Below, piece by piece: positions 1 through 7,833 of a stretch of DNA of 12,616 nucleotides. Source of the stretch: Chloroflexota bacterium (GTDB taxonomy: Bacteria > Chloroflexota > Limnocylindria > Limnocylindrales > CSP1-4); contig JAKAMV010000195.1 in assembly GCA_021812735.1 (NCBI GenBank), forward strand, positions 1 through 12,616, in the 5' to 3' direction. The notes beneath the pieces were generated by a model. It saw only the letters and a program-made list of their open reading frames with translations. It searched no databases and was not told the origin of the DNA. Made by a program: the position numbers and the translations under genes. Position 1 is the first letter of the stretch; each line of letters begins with the position of its first letter.

Positions 1-69
1 TAACTGGAACCGCCCCCGCGGGGGGGGCAATAACCAGCCCAACCCCCGCCCCAAAACTAAACCCTGTCC

Positions 70-2205
70 ATGGCCCCCGCCCCCCCCCCCCCCCCCCCCC
101 CCGCAACCCGCCCGCTTGTGCGCCCGCCGGTGACGGTCGGGTGGCGGCGGGCGGCCCTCCTCTGCGCGGGCGCACTCCTCCTGCTCGCCGTCTACGCCGC
201 CGTACGCGTCACCGGCGGCGCTCCGAACCCGCTCGTCCACTTCGCGTACTTCGCGATCGCCTTGGCCGCGCTCGGCGCCGGTTGGCGCGGCGGCCTGACC
301 TCCGGGGCCGCAGCCGGCCTCCTGCTCGGTCCGCTCATGCCCGACAGCACCGCGGCGTCGGCAAGCGTGCTGGGCCAATGGGGTTGGGCCATCCGTCTCG
401 CGGCCTACCTCGGGGCGGGCGGCGTGGTCGGCTGGGCCTCGGACCGCACACAGGAACTGGCTCGAGAGAGCGCCGACCGCGCCGCCGCGGCGCGCGAGAC
501 CGACGTCCTGCGGGCGTCCGAGGAGCGCCTGCGGGAGACGCTCGAGGCGGCAGCCGATGGCATCCTCGTCTTCGACGCCGACGGCCGCCTGACGTTCGCC
601 AACGCGGCGGCCGAGCAGCTGCTCGGCCTGGCACAGGTCGAGCTCCTGGGGGCGACGGCACAGGAGATCACCGCGCGCGTCGGCGCCCTTCCGCGCCCCG
701 ACGCGCCCCACGCGCGCGGCCAGCTCATGGCTCCGCCCGAGGCCGGAGCGCCGCCGCTCTCGCGTGAGATCGCCCTGCATCATCACGATGGGACTCACCA
801 CGTGCTCCAGGTCAGCGTCGGCAGGCTCCGCGCGCAGGGGTCGGGGGCGGGCCACGTCATCACCCTGCGCGAGGTGACCGCCGAGCGCGCCGTCGCGCGA
901 GAGCGGGCTGCAGAACTCGCGTCGCTCGAGGAGGTCGCGCAGGCGGCCATGGGCGCGCCGTCGGCGACCGCTGCCGCGGAGGTGCTGCTGGCACAGTTCG
1001 CCCGTGTCTGGCCGGTGGCCGCGGCGGCGATCTATCTCTTCGACGAGGGCGGCGCCCAGCGCCTCGCCACGCTCTGGCCATTCCAGGCGGGCCAGCCGCC
1101 GGCGCCGCTCGTCCCGGCCGAGATGGCCACCCAGCTGCGCACGCTCACCGCCGCGGGCCCGGCCCGCACCCAGCTCGAACGGCTCCCCGGCGGCGGCGCG
1201 GCCACCCTCGCCGCGCACGGCGCGCGTTCGCTCCTCGTGCTGCCGCTCGTCGCCGACGGGACGCTCGTAGGCGCCCTCCTGGCTGGCGCGCGCGAGGCGC
1301 CCGAGCCGTTGAGCGGCGACGAGGCTGCGCATCTGCGGACGATCGGTGGGCTCGCCGCGGGCATCGTGCAGCGCGCCCTGAGCAACGAGGAGTCGGCGCG
1401 TCTGCATCTGCACGAACGGGTGAGCGCGGTGCTCGCCAACCCCGGGCTCCTCGTGGCGCACTTCCAGCCGATCCTCTCGATCACCGAGCGCAGCGTCGCC
1501 GGTTACGAGGCGCTGGCCCGCTTCCACCTGGAGCCGGTCCAGCCGCCCGACGTCTGGTTCGCGCAGGCGGCCCAGGTCGGCCTCGGGGCCGAACTGCAGG
1601 CCCTCGCGCTCTCGCAGGCGCGGAAGGCGGCCCGGCTGGCCGTCCTGCCCGCCGGGACGTTCCTCTCGTTGAACGTCAGTCCGCGCTACCTCGCCGATCC
1701 GCGGGTCGCCGCCGCGTTCGGCGACGGACCGCTCGAGCGGATCGTGATCGAGGTGACCGAGGAGGAGGCCGTCGCCGACTACGCCGCCTTGCGCGATGCG
1801 ATGGCGCCCTACCTCGCGCGCGGCGCCCGCATCGCCGTCGACGACGCGGGCGCCGGCTATGCGTCCATGCGGCACGTCACCGAGCTGCGGCCGGCTTTCG
1901 TCAAGCTCGATGCACAGCTGATCCGCGGTCTTCGCGATGACACGGGGCACCAGGCGCTCGTGCAGGCGCTCGTGAGCTTCACGGCCGCGATCGGCGCGAT
2001 CGCCATCGCCGAGGGGGTCGAGGATCCAGCCGACCTGGCGGTCTTGGCCCGGGCGCGTGTGCCGGTGCTCGCGCAAGGCTATGCGATCGCGCGACCGGGT
2101 CCGGCCTGGCCGGCGGTCATCCCGGCAGCCCTCGCGGCCTGCCGGGCCCGACCGCAGCGCCGCGCGCTGCCGCATCCCGCCGCGGCGCGCACGAACAGCC
2201 AGTGA
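70..2205 (+). CDS. Membrane PAS-GAF-EAL cyclic-di-GMP phosphodiesterase
   Basis: Predicted membrane-bound enzyme that hydrolyses c-di-GMP to pGpG. About four hydrophobic segments fill residues 26-122. They are followed by a short helical linker, a PAS-like domain (about 152-266, core TLEAAADGILVFDADGRL), a GAF-like domain (about 283-433) and a C-terminal EAL domain (about 448-690). The EAL catalytic set looks complete: FQPI (465-468), E480-A-L, N535 in LNVSP, EVTE (561-564), D591-D592 in VDDAGAGYAS, K612, E648 in AEGVED, and Q669 before GY. No GGDEF domain is present, so this is a dedicated phosphodiesterase rather than a bifunctional protein. The ligands of the membrane, PAS and GAF parts cannot be read from sequence. 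The ATG at 70 sits beside a 23-C run; the in-frame GTG at 118 (residue 17) is an alternative start that still keeps all membrane segments. It is convergent with the B12 operon, with 64 bp between them and no clear terminator. Function is well supported; the N terminus is not. Confidence 0.88.
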   Translation: MAPAPPPPPPPATRPLVRPPVTVGWRRAALLCAGALLLLAVYAAVRVTGGAPNPLVHFAYFAIALAALGAGWRGGLTSGAAAGLLLGPLMPDSTAASASVLGQWGWAIRLAAYLGAGGVVGWASDRTQELARESADRAAAARETDVLRASEERLRETLEAAADGILVFDADGRLTFANAAAEQLLGLAQVELLGATAQEITARVGALPRPDAPHARGQLMAPPEAGAPPLSREIALHHHDGTHHVLQVSVGRLRAQGSGAGHVITLREVTAERAVARERAAELASLEEVAQAAMGAPSATAAAEVLLAQFARVWPVAAAAIYLFDEGGAQRLATLWPFQAGQPPAPLVPAEMATQLRTLTAAGPARTQLERLPGGGAATLAAHGARSLLVLPLVADGTLVGALLAGAREAPEPLSGDEAAHLRTIGGLAAGIVQRALSNEESARLHLHERVSAVLANPGLLVAHFQPILSITERSVAGYEALARFHLEPVQPPDVWFAQAAQVGLGAELQALALSQARKAARLAVLPAGTFLSLNVSPRYLADPRVAAAFGDGPLERIVIEVTEEEAVADYAALRDAMAPYLARGARIAVDDAGAGYASMRHVTELRPAFVKLDAQLIRGLRDDTGHQALVQALVSFTAAIGAIAIAEGVEDPADLAVLARARVPVLAQGYAIARPGPAWPAVIPAALAACRARPQRRALPHPAAARTNSQ
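80..102. repeat. 23-nt poly-C tract
   Basis: An unbroken run of 23 C follows ten bases after the ATG at 70, and the 69 bases before that are also made of C and G runs. Read as coding it gives a proline run (residues 5-11 of the EAL protein). Such tracts are prone to slippage and sequencing or assembly error, so the reading frame across it and the first residues of the downstream gene are unreliable. Bases 1-69 hold nothing I can identify; this could be a low-quality contig end. Confidence 0.9.
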
Positions 2206-2269
2206 AGGCGCGCGCGAGGAGTCGACCAGGCGGACCTCGTCTGCCCGGCACGCAGGCGGCGTCGCGTAG

Positions 2270-3139
2270 TCAGACGCCGAGCCCCAAGGGCCCCGCCTCA
2301 GAGATGGCGGCAGCAGCTGGCGCCGTGTCGACGACGCGGAAGGACGAGCGCAGGCGTACCCGCCACAGTGCCGCCAGCACCGGAGCGCCCAGCCCGAGCA
2401 CCATCAGCGCATTACCCACGGCGCGGAAGCTGTCGTACCAGAGCGAGGTCACCAGGTAGAAGCGCCCGAAACGCTCGAGCGTGGTCCCCAGCGCCAGCCC
2501 GGGCACCCATCCCAGCTCGGGCGAGCCCCGGAAGAACGTCCAGTCCCAGACGTCCAGCAACGCTCCGTAGGCGAGGCCCACCACGGCCCCGACGGCCGCG
2601 AGCACGATCAGATCTCGCCGCGAGGGTGCCACGACCGGATGTCCGGTGAGCCGGTCGACCAGCTGCGAGGCGGCGCCCGCCGCCAATCCGACCCACCCAA
2701 CCCCGAAGAGCTGGTAGGGCAACCACGGGCCGATCCCGCCAGTAGCGATCGCCGAAACGAGCAGCGCGACCGCGCCCGTCTCGAACCCGTACGAGGGTCC
2801 GAAGACCCAGCCGGCGCACAGAACGAGAAAGAAGATCGGGCTGAAGCCGCCGATCCCGGTCACCAGCGCCAGGCGCAACCCCGCGTCGATCGCGGCGATC
2901 GCGGCGAGCAACGCCAGCAGGCGCGCATCCAGCCGACGCGCACCGGCCTCGGCCAGCAACAGGCCACCGAGCGCGCCGAGCGCAGTGGCGAGTGCCGGTC
3001 CGTCCGGGACGGCCGTGGCGGTGAGGAACGGCCACGCGAAGAGCGCAACCCCAACGAGCGACAGCCATGCGGGCGACGGCAGGCTGCGCCGCCGCCGTCC
3101 GACGAAAGCCTGCCCGACCCCCTGGCGCCGAGCGGCCAT
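2270..3139 (-). CDS. ECF transporter S component, probable cobalamin/corrinoid binder
   Basis: A 289-residue, strongly hydrophobic integral membrane protein with about six or seven segments after a basic N terminus (RRQGVGQAFVGRRRR). The stretch at residues 95-160 (IGGFSPIFFLVLCAGWVFGP, then SAIATGGIGPWLPYQLF) is typical of substrate-specific S components of group II ECF importers, which bind the vitamin and topple in the membrane when docked to EcfT. The ATG at 3139 shares one base with the ATPase stop codon (TGATG), supporting this start; an upstream in-frame extension to 3322 lies inside the ATPase gene and is rejected. It is the last gene of the operon. The substrate is inferred from the B12 riboswitch at the head of the operon and from the transcobalamin-like proteins, not from a recognised binding motif. 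It may be related to CbrT-type or other corrinoid S components; the exact subfamily is uncertain. Carriage of cobinamide or another corrinoid is equally compatible. Confidence 0.85.
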   Translation of the reverse strand: MAARRQGVGQAFVGRRRRSLPSPAWLSLVGVALFAWPFLTATAVPDGPALATALGALGGLLLAEAGARRLDARLLALLAAIAAIDAGLRLALVTGIGGFSPIFFLVLCAGWVFGPSYGFETGAVALLVSAIATGGIGPWLPYQLFGVGWVGLAAGAASQLVDRLTGHPVVAPSRRDLIVLAAVGAVVGLAYGALLDVWDWTFFRGSPELGWVPGLALGTTLERFGRFYLVTSLWYDSFRAVGNALMVLGLGAPVLAALWRVRLRSSFRVVDTAPAAAAISEAGPLGLGV

Positions 3140-4803
3140 CAGGTGCGTGTCCGCTCGTTCACTGCCGCCGTCGGGAGCGATCCGGGACGCCACGCACCGG
3201 AAGCATCGACGGCGCGCTCCATGGGCGGGCGCCCGTCGTCGACCTGGCCGGCCAGTCGGGCCAGCACGCCCTCGACCGTCACCGGACCGCCCGGATAGAG
3301 CTGCCCGACCTGCGTCGCCCACGGAGTCGCTCCCGACAGCGCCCGGTCGGGGCAGCCCAGATCGACCAGCCGGCCATCCTCAACCCGCACGACCCGGTCC
3401 CCGACCTCCGCCGCAAGGTCGCTGTCGTGTGTGGCGACGACCACCGCGCAGCCTTCCTCCCGCAGCCGCCGCAGCACCCGGACGAGACGGTCCCGCGCGG
3501 TCCCGTCCATCCCACGCGTCGGCTCGTCGAGCAGCGCGATCGCGGGCCGCGCGGCCAGGACCGTCGCGATCGCCGCCCGCTGACGTTCCCCGCTCGAGAG
3601 GTCGCGCGGGTAGCGCTCGGCGGCCGAGAGGAGACCCAGTTCGCCCAGGATGCGCTCCGCGGGCTCGCGGCTGCCGGCCCAGCGGAGCGTCGCCTCCACT
3701 TCGGCCCGCACGGTCGGGCGGTGGAGCAACGCGGCGGGGTCCTGGGGCAGGTAGGCGATCCGGCCCGCCAGGCGCTCCACGCGGCCGCTGCGGGGCCGCA
3801 GGAGCCCGCCCAGCGTCCGCAGGAAGGTCGTCTTGCCGCCGCCATTCGGACCCATCAGGACGACGATCTCGCCCCGGCCTCCAGCCAGCTCGACGCCGTC
3901 GAGCACGACCCGCCCGCCTGGCCCGACCGTGAGGCCGCGGACCGACCAGGCGAGTTCGGTTGGCAGCGTCCGACCCGCACCCGCCGAGCCCGGTCGCGCT
4001 CCGTCGCCGAGTGCCGGCCGCCGTTCGTGTGCCGCCTCCACGCTGAGCGGGAGCGGCGACCACCCGAGTCGCCGCCCGAGGCGGACGATGGCCGGCGCCG
4101 TCGTCAGCCGCCCGACGAGTCGAGCAGGCGGCAGGAGACCCTCGAGCCGACCGCTGTCGAGCAGCCCTAGGCGGTCGGCCGCGGGCAGCAGGCGCTCGAG
4201 CCGGTGCTCGGCCACGAGGACGGCGGTGCCACCCGCCACCAGCGCGAGGCAGGCCTCGAGGAGCGCGGCGGCGCCGTCGGGATCGAGCTGCGAGGTCGGC
4301 TCGTCCAGGGCAACCAGTTGCGGCCGCAGGGCCAGGGCGGCCGCCAGCGCAACCCGCTGGCGCTCTCCGCCGGACAGACTGTCGACGGAACGGCCTCGCA
4401 GCGCCTCGGCGCCGACGGCTTCCAGCGCCTCACCCACCCTCGCGCGCATCGCGGACGGCGTGACGCCCAGGTTCTCGAGGCCGAACGCGACTTCGCGCTC
4501 GACCGTCCCGGAGACGAACTGCTGCTCCGGGTCCTGGAAGACGAGCCCGACCTCGCGAGCGAGCCGACGCGTCGGTGTCACCAGCACGTCGCACCCGCCC
4601 ACCCAGGCGCGGCCAGCGATGGTGCCACCGTGGAAGTGCGGGACGAGGCCGTCGAAGAGCCGCAGCAGCGTGGACTTGCCGCTCCCCGAGGGCCCCGCGA
4701 GCACCGTCAATCCGGCCTCGAGACGCAGGCTCACGTCGACGAGCGCTGCATCGGCCCGGTCCGGGTACCAGTAGTGCAGATGCTCGACCGTCGCGATGTT
4801 CAT
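3139..4803 (-). CDS. Fused double ABC ATPase of ECF transporter (EcfA-EcfA')
   Basis: A 554-residue cytoplasmic ATPase with two complete nucleotide-binding domains in one chain; it powers the ECF importer formed with the adjacent EcfT and S component. NBD1 has Walker A GPSGSGKST (37-45), Q-loop Q90 in FQDPEQQ, signature LSGGERQR (143-150), Walker B LVALDEPT (163-170) and switch His200. NBD2 has Walker A GPNGGGKTT (318-326), Q-loop Q354, signature LSSGERQR (402-409), Walker B IALLDEPT (422-429) and His459. The FQDPEQQ loop is characteristic of CbiO/EcfA ATPases. All catalytic residues are present in both halves, so both ATP sites should be active, unlike many fused pairs. The ATG at 4803 overlaps the EcfT stop (ATGA), and the gene ends in TGATG with the S component. 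The long upstream in-frame extension towards 6054 runs through two other genes and is not coding. Residues 515-554 form a polar tail without recognised features. Confidence 0.95.
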   Translation of the reverse strand: MNIATVEHLHYWYPDRADAALVDVSLRLEAGLTVLAGPSGSGKSTLLRLFDGLVPHFHGGTIAGRAWVGGCDVLVTPTRRLAREVGLVFQDPEQQFVSGTVEREVAFGLENLGVTPSAMRARVGEALEAVGAEALRGRSVDSLSGGERQRVALAAALALRPQLVALDEPTSQLDPDGAAALLEACLALVAGGTAVLVAEHRLERLLPAADRLGLLDSGRLEGLLPPARLVGRLTTAPAIVRLGRRLGWSPLPLSVEAAHERRPALGDGARPGSAGAGRTLPTELAWSVRGLTVGPGGRVVLDGVELAGGRGEIVVLMGPNGGGKTTFLRTLGGLLRPRSGRVERLAGRIAYLPQDPAALLHRPTVRAEVEATLRWAGSREPAERILGELGLLSAAERYPRDLSSGERQRAAIATVLAARPAIALLDEPTRGMDGTARDRLVRVLRRLREEGCAVVVATHDSDLAAEVGDRVVRVEDGRLVDLGCPDRALSGATPWATQVGQLYPGGPVTVEGVLARLAGQVDDGRPPMERAVDASGAWRPGSLPTAAVNERTRT

Positions 4804-5636
4804 GGGCGTCCTCCGCCGAGCCGGGGCAGCGCTGGCAGCGCCAGCACCAGGCTGGCCGCCGCCGCCAGCGGGTCGACCGCCGGGACGGTGAGCGTCGGGT
4901 ACGCCTGCCAGTCGAGCTGGGCGCCGGCAACGCGAGCTGCCAGGTAGAGCCCGAGCGCCGCTACGGCCGACCCGACCGTCAGTCGGCTGAGGGCGTTCAG
5001 GCCCCGGGGCTCGTACCGCGTGCGCCGTCCCGAACCGAAGGCGCGGGCTTCCATCGCCTCGGCCAGCTGCAGCGAGCCCTCGATCGCCGTGAGCATCACC
5101 GGCACGAGAATCTCCGCCCACGACCATGGGCCCCGGGGCCGCCAGCCGCGCAGCCGTTGCGCTTCCATGACACCGAGCGCGGTGCGCCGGATGGTCGGCA
5201 CGAGGTTGAGGGCCGTCGCGACGGCGATCCCAGTGCGCTCCAGGCGCGCCGGGAGCGCGTCGAGCAGGTCGTGCGGCTCCAGCAGGAGCGAGAGCGGCGC
5301 GACGACCAGGATCGCCGCCATCAGCCCCGTCGCGGTCACGGCGCCGAACGCCGCAGACTCGAGGGTGATGGGGCCGCCCACGAGCGGGAGCGCCTCGGGG
5401 AGCGTCAGCAGCACGTGCTCGCCCGCGTGGGCAAGCAGCAGGTTCAGGGTGGCGGCCAGACCCCCGGCGAGCACCACGCCCAGGAGGAGCGGACGCAGCG
5501 GCCGCTCCGGTGGTGTCCGCGTGACGAGCAGGTCGAGGGCCGCCAGCCCGACGAGGACGCGCTCGACGGGGTTCGTCCCGCCGAGCGCGATGACGAGACC
5601 GACGGTGGACCAGCCCGCCAGGGCCCGGGCGTTCAT
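4800..5636 (-). CDS. ecfT: EcfT, energy-coupling transmembrane component
   Basis: A 278-residue CbiQ/EcfT-family membrane scaffold that links the double ATPase to the S component. Hydrophobic segments lie at about residues 10-40, 48-70, 96-119, 218-237 and 255-270. Two coupling-helix signatures that contact the ATPases are visible: EAQRLRG (158-164), a variant of the Ala-Arg-Gly motif, and EARAFG (196-201), the canonical second motif with A197-R198. Both borders are four-base ATGA overlaps: its ATG at 5636 overlaps the stop of the upstream DUF4430-like gene, and its stop overlaps the ATPase start. This indicates translational coupling and a dedicated EcfT for this vitamin, as in group I-like operons, although a shared role with S components encoded elsewhere cannot be excluded. 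The first signature (AQR rather than ARG) is slightly divergent. Confidence 0.92.
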   Translation of the reverse strand: MNARALAGWSTVGLVIALGGTNPVERVLVGLAALDLLVTRTPPERPLRPLLLGVVLAGGLAATLNLLLAHAGEHVLLTLPEALPLVGGPITLESAAFGAVTATGLMAAILVVAPLSLLLEPHDLLDALPARLERTGIAVATALNLVPTIRRTALGVMEAQRLRGWRPRGPWSWAEILVPVMLTAIEGSLQLAEAMEARAFGSGRRTRYEPRGLNALSRLTVGSAVAALGLYLAARVAGAQLDWQAYPTLTVPAVDPLAAAASLVLALPALPRLGGGRP

Positions 5637-6550
5637 CGGCGTGCTGCCCGGACCCGCCCACGCGCGCGCACGAACGCGAGGCCGACGAGCACGATCCCTC
5701 CCGCCAGCACAGCCAGTGCGCCGAGCCCGACCGAGGGCGGACCCGACACCGACGATCCCGCCTCTCCCGCGGTGCCTGCCTGCCCGTCGGTACCGGCCGA
5801 CCGAGCGGGCTGCGCGCCCACGGCTGGGGCAGGCCCGCCCCCCGAGCCCCCCGCAGCTCCCGGATTGAGCGCAGGCGGCGCCGAACTGACCCCCGTCCAG
5901 GGCGGTGTGGGCTGGACCGCGGACGGCGCCGGGCTCGAGCGAGCCGTCTCCCCGGCGAACGTCGGCGTCGGACGGACCGAGAGCCGAACCGTCGCCGTGG
6001 GCGACACGGCCGCCGATGTCGCGGTCGCCCCAGCGCCGGCGATCGACGCGGCACAGACGCCGGTCGGAGGCGCCGGGGTAAGCGCCGGGCCGCTCTGCGA
6101 CTCGTACCGGAAGCCTTCGGCGTCTCCGTTCCGGAAGACCTGGCTCGTCACACCTAGGTTCGAGCTACTCCAGGTTCCCCCGGCGCGCGCCACGAAGAGC
6201 ATCCAGTACGGGCTGGTCGAGGTCCAGCAGCTCGCCGGGAAGCTTGCCGGCTCGCCGTCGATCTGGCAGACCGCGTCGCCGAAACCGCCGAAACCGACCG
6301 TGGCGTACTGGATCCCACTCCGAGCCAGCAGCTGCTCGCCCGTGATCTGCGCGGCCGAGAATGCGACGCAGCGCGTCACGAGACGGCCATCGGCGTGCTC
6401 GACGACGAGCGCCGCATGGTGCGGGCCGGTGCCGGCGCAGACGACCCCGGACAGGGGCCGCAGCGGCACCAGCGCCGCCGAGAGGGCCACCGCGACCGGG
6501 AGCAAGACGGCCGCCGTCAACGAGGCGACGGCCGCGCGCACCCGCATCAT
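5633..6550 (-). CDS. Surface-anchored DUF4430 / transcobalamin beta-domain-like protein
   Basis: A 305-residue secreted, membrane-anchored protein. It has a signal peptide at residues 1-26 (MMRVRAAVASL, then a hydrophobic core), a globular domain at about 34-152, a low-complexity Pro/Ser/Thr/Ala/Gly linker at about 153-270, and a C-terminal membrane helix (about 274-294) followed by RARGRVRAARR, so the domain should face outwards. The globular domain ends with YWMLFVA (115-121) and VFRNGDAEGFRYES (138-151), which fit the DUF4430 family related to the C-terminal beta domain of transcobalamin and intrinsic factor. Four cysteines inside or at its edges (38, 61, 95, 108) could form disulfides. 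As I recall, Streptomyces carries a similar neighbour called the SCO2322 family beside an ECF transporter. The start is ATGATG at 6550/6547, 38 bp after the toroid gene; an in-frame extension to 6799 overlaps that gene and is rejected. Its stop overlaps ecfT (ATGA). Corrinoid binding is inferred. Confidence 0.78.
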   Translation of the reverse strand: MMRVRAAVASLTAAVLLPVAVALSAALVPLRPLSGVVCAGTGPHHAALVVEHADGRLVTRCVAFSAAQITGEQLLARSGIQYATVGFGGFGDAVCQIDGEPASFPASCWTSTSPYWMLFVARAGGTWSSSNLGVTSQVFRNGDAEGFRYESQSGPALTPAPPTGVCAASIAGAGATATSAAVSPTATVRLSVRPTPTFAGETARSSPAPSAVQPTPPWTGVSSAPPALNPGAAGGSGGGPAPAVGAQPARSAGTDGQAGTAGEAGSSVSGPPSVGLGALAVLAGGIVLVGLAFVRARGRVRAARR

Positions 6551-6588
6551 GCGGCCCGGCCCGCCGCACCGCCCGCCCTCAGCCGTCC

Positions 6589-7779
6589 TCACTCCGTCGG
6601 GCGGTGACTCCGCCGGCCGATCGCCACGGACCCGCTGAGTGCCAGCGCCACCAACGCCGCGAACCAGGGCCAGGCGAGCAGCACGCCGTCCGTGCCGCCG
6701 CCCCGACCCTGCCCGGGCGCGGTCGCCGTCGCGGGCAGGGTCGGCGCCGGCGTGGGGTGCGAGGCAGGCAGGGATGCCGTCGGTTTCGGCGCTGGACACG
6801 TCACCCCCGGGATTGCGGCACCCGCCGTCCAGGTCGCCGGCTCGGGCAGCGCGACCCGCACGAGCGCCGCCGGAACCTGACTCGTGGTGAAGAGATCCGG
6901 TCCCGGGTTGCCCGGGAAGGTGAAACCGCCATTCGGTGCCTGTCGCGAGAGGAGGTCGCCGAAGACCGTCTTGCCATTCTTCGTCCAGGTCGCTCCGGTC
7001 GGGTCCTCACCGAGGGCCACCAGCCCCTGGATCACGAGTGCATCGGAATCGGGGTCGCTCGAGGCGCCCGGCCCGGCCTGGTAGGCAAAACCGCCATCGG
7101 CGTTCTGCTGCCCATGGAGCCAGGCCAGTGCCTTCGAGACCACTGGGTCGCTTGCGGTCACGCCGCTCGCAGCGAGCGCCTCGAGCGCGATCGCCGTGGA
7201 GTTGGTGTCGCCCGCCGTCGCGTTGGCGGCGGCCTGGTAGCTCCAGCTCCCGTCCGTATCCTGCAGCGCCTCGAGATGCGCCAGCGCAGCCGACGGCAAC
7301 GGCTGGCCCGCGGCCTTCAGCGCCAGCACTGCGAGGGACTGCCCGAAGGTCGCGCCGTCGCCGTACGCTCCAGACGTCGTGACGTAGAGCGAATCGAGGT
7401 GGGCGACCAGGTCCTGACCGCCGAACGCATGCGGGTCCCGTCGGCCGACCGTGACCGCGAGGATCAGCTTGGCGGTGCCCCCGGCACTCGTCTCGGCCTT
7501 CGCGACCTGGGTTGCCAAAAAGTCGTACGCGGTCGGCCCTGTGCAGGACCGCAGGGTGGCGGGGTCGTAGCCGGCGGCCGCGGCCGCCAGGACGAAGTCC
7601 TCCGTCTCGCCCGGAGCATGGTCGAGCGAACCGTCGGACCGCTGCTGGCTCGCGAGGTACTGGAGGGCCCGCGTGGCCGGGTCCGCGCTGCCCAGGACGG
7701 TCCCCACGCCTGGGCTCGCGGACCATAGGAAGAGGAGGGCGACGGCCAGTACCGCGCTGGCCGCGACGGGGCGACGCAT
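6589..7779 (-). CDS. Surface-anchored alpha/alpha-toroid protein, transcobalamin alpha-like
   Basis: A 396-residue protein of the prenyltransferase/squalene-oxidase-repeat superfamily, the fold also used by the cobalamin-binding alpha domain of transcobalamin and intrinsic factor. It has a signal peptide (1 to about 31), then repeats with the pattern AL-x2-L-x2-Q-x2-DGS/GGF at residues 38-54, 165-182, 217-234 and 273-290. These alternate with helices such as DTNSTAIALEALAA (191-204) and PDSDALVIQGLVALG (243-257). A Pro/Ala/Thr linker (about 328-362), a membrane helix (about 366-388) and a basic tail (RRSHRP) follow, so it is anchored with the toroid outside. It has no DxDD motif and is secreted, which argues against a terpene cyclase. 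It is the first gene after the B12 riboswitch, with a strong GGGAGG ribosome site seven bases before the ATG. The B12 role is inferred from the riboswitch, the fold and the ECF neighbours. Confidence 0.82.
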   Translation of the reverse strand: MRRPVAASAVLAVALLFLWSASPGVGTVLGSADPATRALQYLASQQRSDGSLDHAPGETEDFVLAAAAAGYDPATLRSCTGPTAYDFLATQVAKAETSAGGTAKLILAVTVGRRDPHAFGGQDLVAHLDSLYVTTSGAYGDGATFGQSLAVLALKAAGQPLPSAALAHLEALQDTDGSWSYQAAANATAGDTNSTAIALEALAASGVTASDPVVSKALAWLHGQQNADGGFAYQAGPGASSDPDSDALVIQGLVALGEDPTGATWTKNGKTVFGDLLSRQAPNGGFTFPGNPGPDLFTTSQVPAALVRVALPEPATWTAGAAIPGVTCPAPKPTASLPASHPTPAPTLPATATAPGQGRGGGTDGVLLAWPWFAALVALALSGSVAIGRRSHRPTE

Positions 7780-7786
7780 GAGCGAA

Positions 7787-7792
7787 CCTCCC
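7787..7792 (-). promoter_or_regulatory. Ribosome binding site of the toroid gene, likely riboswitch target
   Basis: On the minus strand GGGAGG lies seven bases before the ATG at 7779. It fixes the start codon. Its complement CCUCCC occurs in the leader at 7831-7826, so the site could be sequestered (see the expression-platform entry). Confidence 0.75.
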
Positions 7793-7818
7793 GTAGCTGC
7801 GGCCGCCTCGCGGTCGGG

Positions 7819-7833
7819 GACCTCCGGGAGGTC
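7819..7833 (-). promoter_or_regulatory. Leader hairpin, candidate riboswitch expression platform
   Basis: The minus-strand RNA reads GACCUC-CCG-GAGGUC, a perfect six-base-pair stem with a three-base loop, located between the aptamer and the first gene. Its 5' arm and loop contain CCUCCC (7831-7826), which is complementary to the GGGAGG ribosome site at 7792-7787. Two exclusive states are therefore possible: the local hairpin with a free ribosome site, or CCUCCC paired to the ribosome site. No U-tract follows, so translational control is more likely than termination. Assignment of which state B12 favours, or of a kissing-loop partner, is not possible from sequence alone. Confidence 0.5.

Noticed and set aside
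70..2205. Diguanylate cyclase activity of the EAL protein
   Set aside because: No GGDEF domain or motif is present; the region before EAL reads as GAF.
2985..4170. Long plus-strand frames opposite the ATPase gene
   Set aside because: Low-complexity Arg/Pro/Ser products without domains, explained by high-GC antisense of a well-supported gene.
4804..6054. Upstream in-frame extension of the ECF ATPase frame, giving a 971-residue product
   Set aside because: The added part is an Arg/Pro/Ala-rich shadow of the EcfT and DUF4430-like genes; the ATPase family begins at the ATG at 4803, which overlaps the ecfT stop.
6551..6799. N-terminal extension of the DUF4430-like protein
   Set aside because: It overlaps the end of the toroid gene and is Arg/Gly-rich; the signal peptide begins exactly at the ATGATG at 6550.
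6589..7779. Terpene or squalene cyclase as identity of the toroid protein
   Set aside because: No DxDD acid motif, it carries a signal peptide and C-terminal anchor, and it follows a B12 riboswitch.
7819..7833. Rho-independent terminator after the riboswitch
   Set aside because: The hairpin is short and no U-run follows on the minus strand, so a translational role is preferred.
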